Assembly (NCBI RefSeq): GCF_033807715.1
Contig: NC_084606.1
Span: forward strand, 33,955,861 to 34,019,860
DNA from: Cololabis saira
Taxonomy: Eukaryota > Chordata > Actinopteri > Beloniformes > Belonidae
Reading direction: 5' to 3'
DNA length: 64,000 nucleotides
A model generated the notes under the pieces. That model saw nothing but the letters and a program-made list of their open reading frames with translations, had not been told where the DNA came from and ran no database searches. Within the stretch, counting starts at the first letter, position 1, and every line of letters begins with the position of its first letter. A program made the position numbers and the translations under genes. Positions 59,801 through 64,000 of the stretch are shown here, piece by piece.

Positions 59801-62800
59801 CTCCAACATCCTGAGGGTGCGCGAGGTCAGCGAGAGGTGAGAAGTGGCAGCAGGACGAATGAGGATATATGAGGGAAAAGGGAAATGGGGATATTACTTT
59901 TGACTTGAACACAAATATTTTCCGTTGGATGCTGCAGGTTCTTGAGAGACCTGGAGGACCGTATATTCAAGGACCACGTCTTCTCTGACATTTGCGATAT
60001 TATCCAGTACCACGCCCAGCACAACTTCCCCGCCTACATCGACTACGTCCGGAACCAGATCTACCAGGACAAGATATATACGACACTCATGTAAGAAAGA
60101 GGAGCAGATAACACTTTGGGAGACTATGGAATGCAGTCTGTCTTGACTGTGCTCACTTAAGAGAACATATAAATGATGATAAAGATGATAACGTAATCTG
60201 TGCCTCTGCAGGAAGAACAACTCACAGTTTGCTGCAGTCATCACTCGTCTCCAAGAGTCACCTCAGTGCCAGCGGCTGCCTTTCATGTCCTTCCTATTGC
60301 TGCCCTTCCAGCGAATAACACGCATCAAAATGCTTATTGAGGTGTGCATCTTTACTCATTTTTGTCAGTTTTGCTGCCAAATACAACTGGAAGATTGAAC
60401 GAAGGAAAACACACTCCCAGTTCTGTTTCTGATCTATATGCAGTTGATCCCCGCCGTGTATCAGCATCCATACTGGCCACATGAGAAAAAGAAACTAGAA
60501 CGTCTTTCAAATACACTTAACAAATTGTTCTCAGGGTATTGCTCAGATGGAGAAAGGGAAAATCCATCTGAAGAAATGTATTTTCAGCTTCATTTCCAAG
60601 CTGTGGATGTTTTTCCACATCAAAGCAAAGATGGCAGCCTGCCAGAGTCATTTTAATGTCCCCGGCACGTAGAAAGCTCAGAAACATGCACGGCATTGCT
60701 TAATAAGCTACAGTGGGATACATCAAAAGAGTTGAACAACGAGGATTAAGGTCATTAGAAAAAAGTTTTCAATTATTAAGCCATATATTAAATATTTTAA
60801 TTTGAGACGGGTGACTATAATAAAATGAATGTTGATTAATGAGATACTGAATTTCAAGACAGAAGTCTCTTTGGACGAAGGTTACTAGGAATATTAAAAT
60901 GTAACCCAGCCTGCTAGTTATCAAGGTGGAAAACCTGAGCAGCGGCTCTCTTTATGCATTTGTGAGAAAGTTGTGCATGCACATTGACTCTAAGTCAAAA
61001 GTATTTGTGTAAAAATAATATTTTAGTTAGTGCTGTCAAGTGATTAAAAAAATTGAGCGATTAATTAATTAGAATAGAATAGAATAGAATAGAAGAATAG
61101 AAGACTTTATTGATCTCCCAGAGGAGAAATTCAATCGTCAATCGTTCAATCGTGCAGCAGCCAAACACACACACGCTCAATGGTTTATACAAAAAATTAA
61201 AATAGAAATAACCAATAAATAGCTAAATAATAAAAAAGAGAAAAATTTGTAGAAAAATTTGTAATGTACAAGAGAAAGAAAATAGTAAACATAACAAAAC
61301 GGATAATATTTACAATTAAGATCTTAATTAATTTATCTAATTCAACTATTTTTTTATCTCACCTAAACATTGCTGAGAAAAGCCCTCAACTTGAAGTGTT
61401 TTCCTTTAAATTCATTACATTATTCTGGCAGATCAAAAGATTGATATATAACAAAAAAAAAAAGTAATTTATTTATTTTTTTAACAGACTTGAACAGATG
61501 CAGTCCTAGCCATTTACATCCACTGGCCAAAACATTCGCCAGCCTCTCGGTCACAGACGTGAGCATGCGTGAGGTTCTCTCCTCCAGTGTAGTTGGAGAA
61601 GAGCGTTGCTGTGGCAACATCGTTGCTGTGGCAACATCGTTGCTGCTAACGTTATCTGCGGCTGCACCCGCGACCGGGTGCTTTGCATTTATGTGGTTAA
61701 ACTTGAGCTGCTTCGGTGGTGAGCAAAGTCCTTTCCACAAAGACATATCACTCTACCTTTATCAAAGGTGCCATTGGGGCATTTTAGAAATGTGAATTCT
61801 CCATTCACCTGACCCACAACTTTCACATGCTCCTCCATTATCACCTCTCTATTCCGCTACTCACCCCCCCCCCCCCCATACCTGTCCACAACAAGCACAC
61901 AGCACAAACACAGATTTGAAAATAAAGGCAACTCGCAAACAGAAAAAGTAAAATTAGAGAATAAATAATAGATTAAGCGATAAAAAAACATAACACACTA
62001 AATATACCTGTAAATAATTAATCAGAATGAACACTTATTGGATCCCCCTAATTTTAGTCCCTCCTGGGGGCATGGTCAAGTAAGAATGGCTATCAGACTG
62101 AACTGAACGTGCAATTAAAGGTTTTTTACTCACTTTGCAGGTACTGTATTTTATCAGCAAAGTAAAAATATGCATGTTTGCTTCTAGTGAAACTGCAGGA
62201 ATGTTACTGGAGGATGACAGCTATTAAGTAGATTTTTTAAGCCCCCTCCACCCCTAGGTTTCTCACAAAAGGCCAGTGCAGAAGTGTTGTTTGACTTTTC
62301 CATCTTATGGCAATTGAAAGTAATATGAGTTCATCACAGCATGTGACTGTGTTGAACATCCTCTTTCAAGTGTAATCTTTTCCTCGCACACTCATCTCTA
62401 CATTCTCACTTATAAGTACATTTATGGACTTTGGCTCAACTTTACGACCTGGTTTGCATCCAGATGCAAATACAGGACTGTCTCAGAAAATTTGAATATT
62501 GTAATAAAGTTCTTTATTTTCTGTAATGCAATTAAAAAAACAAAAATGTCATACATTCTGGATTCATTACAAATCAACTGAAATATTTCCAGCCTTTTAT
62601 TACTTTAATATGGCTGATTATGGCTTACAGTTTAAGATTAAGATTCCCAGAATATTCTAATTTTTTGAGATAGGATATTTGAGTTTTCTTAAACTGTAAG
62701 CCATGATCAGCAATATTAAAATAATAAAAGGCTTGAAATATTTCAGTTGATTTGTAATGAATCCAGAATGTATGACATTTTTGCATTACAGAAAATAAAG

Positions 62801-63525
62801 GACTTTATCACAATATTCTAATTTTCTGAGACAGTCCTGTATGTACCGCAGCAATGTTGCAGAAAAAGACAGGTGTTGTTTGTGCTTTCAGAACATCCTG
62901 AAAAGAACAAAAGAGGGGACAAAGGAGGAGCAGATTGCCTCCAAGGCTTTGGATTCTGTTTCGAAGGTAAACACCTCTCACTCTTCATCATCCTTTCTGC
63001 AGGCCACTCATCATAATTTGACCCTCAAGTGTTCCACATAACCCAGGAATGATGTGAGCTGTTGTCTGAGTGACAGATTTCCTGCTGAATGAGCTCTGTT
63101 ATTGTGAATGTTTCAGCTCACTGAGAGCAGCATGAGGGAGAGTTTGATTTTTCTTCTGTTTTAACTCGTTCACAGATCATTGACGAGTGTAACACCGAGG
63201 TTGGAAAAATGAGGCAGATGGAGGAGTTGATTCATGTCTCTAAAACGCTGGAGTTTGACAAGCTCAAGGTAAGCTGGAACGTGGACGTTTGATCATGTGA
63301 AAGCAGTATTTGATTTGTGCAATCTGTTCATTTTGAAAGTGGTAGACAACTCTTGCCTTCTCCTCAACAGGCCATTCCAATCATCTCCACAAACCGATAC
63401 CTGGAGAAGAAGGGGGAGCTCCAGGAAATGTCCAAAGGAGCTACTCTGTTCAACATGAGGGGGAAGTTCACTCCGGTTTACTTCTTCCTTTTCAATGATC
63501 TGCTCATCATTGCTGCCAAGAAGGG
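49685..63525 (+). CDS. arhgef15: arhgef15 (ephexin-5 type RhoGEF), gene span of 11 coding exons, 3' end outside window
   Basis: Rho guanine-nucleotide exchange factor of the ephexin family, expected to act on RhoA at the membrane and cytoskeleton. Eleven GT-AG exons join in frame for 831 codons plus two bases. Order: proline-rich basic N-terminus (1-132), Cys-rich motif (about 157-180), acidic stretch (about 190-235), Ser/Pro-rich region ending in a PPPPPP run (to 453), pre-DH block (492-576), DH domain (about 577-765), start of PH (from about 781). Assignment to ARHGEF15 rather than NGEF rests on EPLYQTYRATVITKE, the C-x-C-x-C-H motif followed by RPGMKLIWVPV, and STLWQELPTVRDSGVLEQL, which I recall in human ARHGEF15. 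PH end and C-terminus lie beyond base 64000. Confidence 0.9.
50425..50899. mobile_element. TAGGGATGCGCGG MITE with short TTTC array, copy 3
   Basis: 475 bp; perfect 8-bp duplication GTGCTGGT (50417-50424, 50900-50907). The (CTTT)n array is only about 80 bp (50730-50810). Confidence 0.95.
50908..52421. other. arhgef15 intron sequence, nothing recognised
   Basis: AT-rich intron between the first two coding exons; no coding homology seen. Confidence 0.5.
52430..53487. mobile_element. hAT-type MITE (CAGTACT-GAGTTG ends), copy 4, with nested MITE
   Basis: Flanks TTTACACC / TTCACACC (7 of 8). It is longer than its sister copies because a Tc1/mariner-type MITE (52959-53281) is inserted. Confidence 0.92.
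52959..53281. mobile_element. Tc1/mariner-type MITE, copy 4, nested
   Basis: Flanked by TA. In sister copies of the host MITE the site reads GATGTATTTGATGTAAG, here GATGTA-element-TATTAGATGTAAG, which shows the TA duplication directly. The left end is diverged. Confidence 0.9.
53569..54531 (+). CDS. arhgef15: arhgef15 coding exon 2 (large, Cys-rich, acidic and proline-rich)
   Basis: 963 bp, residues 132-452. After the acceptor TTTGATGCAG it encodes a Cys-rich motif (CNPSCSCLCHRQRPG), an acidic run (EEPEDGEEGEEWE), a phosphotyrosine-like site DEEDIYEITLP, basic RSKLSSS and several PxxP stretches ending in six prolines. It is mostly disordered by composition. The donor is AAAAG|GTTTTT, a weak site, confirmed by the frame of the next exon. 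Confidence 0.9.
54554..55519. mobile_element. TA-flanked MITE (CCGTATTTTCTGGACTATAA)
   Basis: Ends CCGTATTTTCTGGACTATAA and TTATGGTCCAGAAAATACGG, TA on both sides. It lies 22 bp downstream of arhgef15 exon 2. Another MITE is nested inside. Confidence 0.9.
54665..55161. mobile_element. hAT-type MITE (CAGAGTTATTAT ends), nested
   Basis: 497 bp; perfect 8-bp duplication GCTCTAAC (54657-54664, 55162-55169). The interior is rich in AAAACTAA / AACGAAA units. Confidence 0.92.
55597..55642 (+). CDS. arhgef15: arhgef15 coding exon 3 (46-bp microexon)
   Basis: It encodes the acidic peptide EENGENDGEKEDTD between two split codons. The acceptor is TTTTAAATAG and the donor GACAT|GTGAGC. Both phases match the neighbours. 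It is the smallest exon found and lies in a region full of transposon insertions. Confidence 0.8.
55873..56712. mobile_element. hAT-type MITE (CAGGGGTGTCAAACTC ends)
   Basis: 840 bp; ends CAGGGGTGTCAAACTC and GACACCCCTG; perfect duplication CTGTAGAT (55865-55872, 56713-56720). Intron between arhgef15 exons 3 and 4. Confidence 0.95.
56782..56849 (+). CDS. arhgef15: arhgef15 coding exon 4
   Basis: 68 bp, residues 468-490: SPMSRNSLKREIAFLLDARL. The acceptor is CCCGTTTCAG and the donor AACG|GTAAGA. It begins 69 bp after the end of a hAT-type MITE. Confidence 0.82.
57135..57884. mobile_element. hAT-type MITE related to the 711-bp family
   Basis: 750 bp; starts CAGAGGGGGGTAGTAACGAG, ends TACCCACCTCTG; perfect duplication GTTGGGAG (57127-57134, 57885-57892). 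It ends 68 bp before arhgef15 exon 5. Confidence 0.93.
57953..58209 (+). CDS. arhgef15: arhgef15 coding exon 5 (pre-DH block)
   Basis: 257 bp, residues 491-576. It starts EPLYQTYRATVITKEIRRQ, the signature shared with human ARHGEF15, and ends with STLWQELPTVRDSGVLEQLT. The donor is CAGGAG|GTGAAG. In the ephexin family the tyrosine in this stretch is a Src/Eph-linked phosphorylation site; here YQTY fits that, by analogy. Confidence 0.92.
58486..59574. mobile_element. piggyBac-type MITE (AGGTATAGTC ends), CpG-rich interior
   Basis: Ends AGGTATAGTC and GACTATACCT, TTAA on both sides (58482-58485, 59575-59578). The interior has TACGGCGTAGG units (58960-59010) and CpG-rich sequence. Open frames here are not conserved proteins. 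Confidence 0.8.
59676..59836 (+). CDS. arhgef15: arhgef15 coding exon 6 (start of DH domain)
   Basis: 161 bp, residues 577-629: SMFEVLTSEASYLRSLHVLT, the CR1 helix of Dbl-homology domains, then RDRKTLFSNILRVREVSE. The acceptor is CTCTCCTAG. Confidence 0.95.
59938..60090 (+). CDS. arhgef15: arhgef15 coding exon 7 (DH domain)
   Basis: 153 bp, residues 630-680: RFLRDLEDRIFKDHVFSDIC, then the YIDYVRNQIYQDK helix typical of ephexins. Donor ACTCAT|GTAAGA. Confidence 0.95.
60212..60341 (+). CDS. arhgef15: arhgef15 coding exon 8 (DH CR3)
   Basis: 130 bp, residues 681-724. It contains LPFMSFLLLPFQRITRIKML, the conserved CR3 helix of DH domains that contacts the GTPase. Donor ATTGAG|GTGTGC. Confidence 0.96.
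60342..62470. other. arhgef15 intron 8, mostly unannotated
   Basis: Holds a LINE tail (61072-61290), a small tandem TGTGGCAACATCGTTGC (about 61605-61650) and a poly-C run (61866-61877). No exon could be supported. Confidence 0.5.
61072..61290 (-). mobile_element. LINE tail with (AGAAT)n, minus orientation
   Basis: (AGAAT)n, then AGACTTTATTGATCTCCCAG and GGAGAAATTCAATCG. It is the inverse of the tail at 16104-16413. Confidence 0.8.
62473..62839. mobile_element. Tc1/mariner-type MITE, copy 5
   Basis: CAGGACTGTCTCAGAAAATT inverted ends and TA on both flanks. It ends 52 bp before arhgef15 exon 9. Confidence 0.93.
62892..62966 (+). CDS. arhgef15: arhgef15 coding exon 9 (end of DH)
   Basis: 75 bp, phase 0-0, residues 725-749: NILKRTKEGTKEEQIASKAL then DSVSK. 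It follows CR3 directly, as in other ephexins. Acceptor TGTGCTTTCAG. Confidence 0.94.
63176..63268 (+). CDS. arhgef15: arhgef15 coding exon 10 (DH-PH linker)
   Basis: 93 bp, phase 0-0, residues 750-780: IIDECNTEVGKMRQMEELIH then VSKTLEFDKLK. Equivalent to human IIERCSAEVGRMKQTEELI. Confidence 0.95.
63371..63525 (+). CDS. arhgef15: arhgef15 coding exon 11 (start of PH domain)
   Basis: 155 bp, 51 codons plus two bases, residues 781-831: ISTNRYLEKKGELQEMS, then FTPVYFFLFNDLLIIAAKK, the first strands of the PH domain. Donor AAGG|GTAGGC. The PH domain continues outside the window. Confidence 0.95.
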
Positions 63526-64000
63526 GTAGGCACAATCGATGTATTATCATTATTTAAAAAAATTAATCAATTAAAAATGTGCATCATGCATTATAGACCT
63601 GTCCAGGGTGAATCACTGCCTCTCGCCTGTAATGAGCTGGGATAGGCTCATTATAGATTATTATAGATAGAAACTGGATGGATGCACGGATCATGCATTA
63701 TAAACATTAATACTGAGTCATATCACCACTTAACATTATATACCACAATGGCATAAACCATAGTTATTAATATGAATCATTTTATTGTTTTCAATTCACA
63801 TTGCTATTCAAAATCAAGAATTATTACTAAAGGAAGACAGTAGTCTTTGACTAAGTTTACATGCAGTCAAAATTCGGGTTATTGCTAATATTCCGGTTAA
63901 TGAAACATTGGGAATATTCCGTTTACATGGTAATTAATCATTTGGGATATCTGGATCAAACCAGCGATGCGCGGAGAACGTCATGACGCAATTCCCGTCA
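63526..64000. other. arhgef15 intron 11 with LINE tail fragment
   Basis: GACCTGTCCAGGGTGAATCA ... GCTGGGATAGGCTC (63596-63655) is a LINE tail fragment with a GGATGGATG end. The right edge is unresolved AT-rich sequence. Confidence 0.55.

Noticed and set aside
49685..63525. Identification of the RhoGEF as NGEF (ephexin-1), suggested by linkage of NGEF and HDLBP in human
   Set aside because: Sequence signatures (EPLYQTYRA, Cys-rich motif with WVPV, NTLWQELP-like stretch) fit ARHGEF15 better; kept as an open synteny question.

Overview
The window is nuclear DNA of a ray-finned (teleost) fish. The evidence is two intron-rich vertebrate genes with GT-AG exons and fish-type repeats: TIR elements with 8-bp target duplications, Tc1/mariner-type MITEs, a BEL/Pao LTR element, a tRNA-type SINE, several non-LTR tails and long tetranucleotide arrays. 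No prokaryotic gene, CRISPR, tRNA or rRNA was found.

Left half, minus strand (817-32866): 22 coding exons of vigilin (hdlbp), the multi-KH RNA-binding protein. Joined in silico they keep one frame for 1086 codons, from the start ATG to the first half of KH13. The last exons (rest of KH13, KH14, C-terminus) lie left of base 1. Candidate non-coding first exons are near 34.6 kb and 37.5 kb; the latter is in a CpG-richer block that looks like the promoter.

Right half, plus strand (49685-63525): 11 coding exons of an ephexin-family Rho guanine-nucleotide exchange factor, best matched to ARHGEF15 (ephexin-5). They give 831 codons: a proline-rich N-terminus, a Cys-rich motif, an acidic stretch, the DH domain and the start of the PH domain. 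The rest lies beyond base 64000. A candidate first exon and promoter with a perfect CRE sits at 41.86-42.25 kb. The two genes are therefore arranged head to head, with about 4 kb between candidate promoters.

Most of the remainder is transposable elements, many with readable target-site duplications, which allows nested insertions to be ordered. Main items: a 5-kb BEL/Pao element with LTRs that read as identical and an open reading frame that fuses the start of reverse transcriptase to a region near its RNase H end; a MITE family with TAGGG ends that carries a TTTC microsatellite, in one copy grown to 1.4 kb with regular TGGCTCAT interruptions and in another flanked by an exact 170-bp direct duplication; and long inverted repeats on both sides of the putative hdlbp promoter.

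Vigilin is a cytoplasmic and ER-associated mRNA/tRNA-binding protein; ARHGEF15 activates RhoA in endothelial, smooth-muscle and neuronal cells. No functional link between the two is evident; their adjacency is a matter of synteny.
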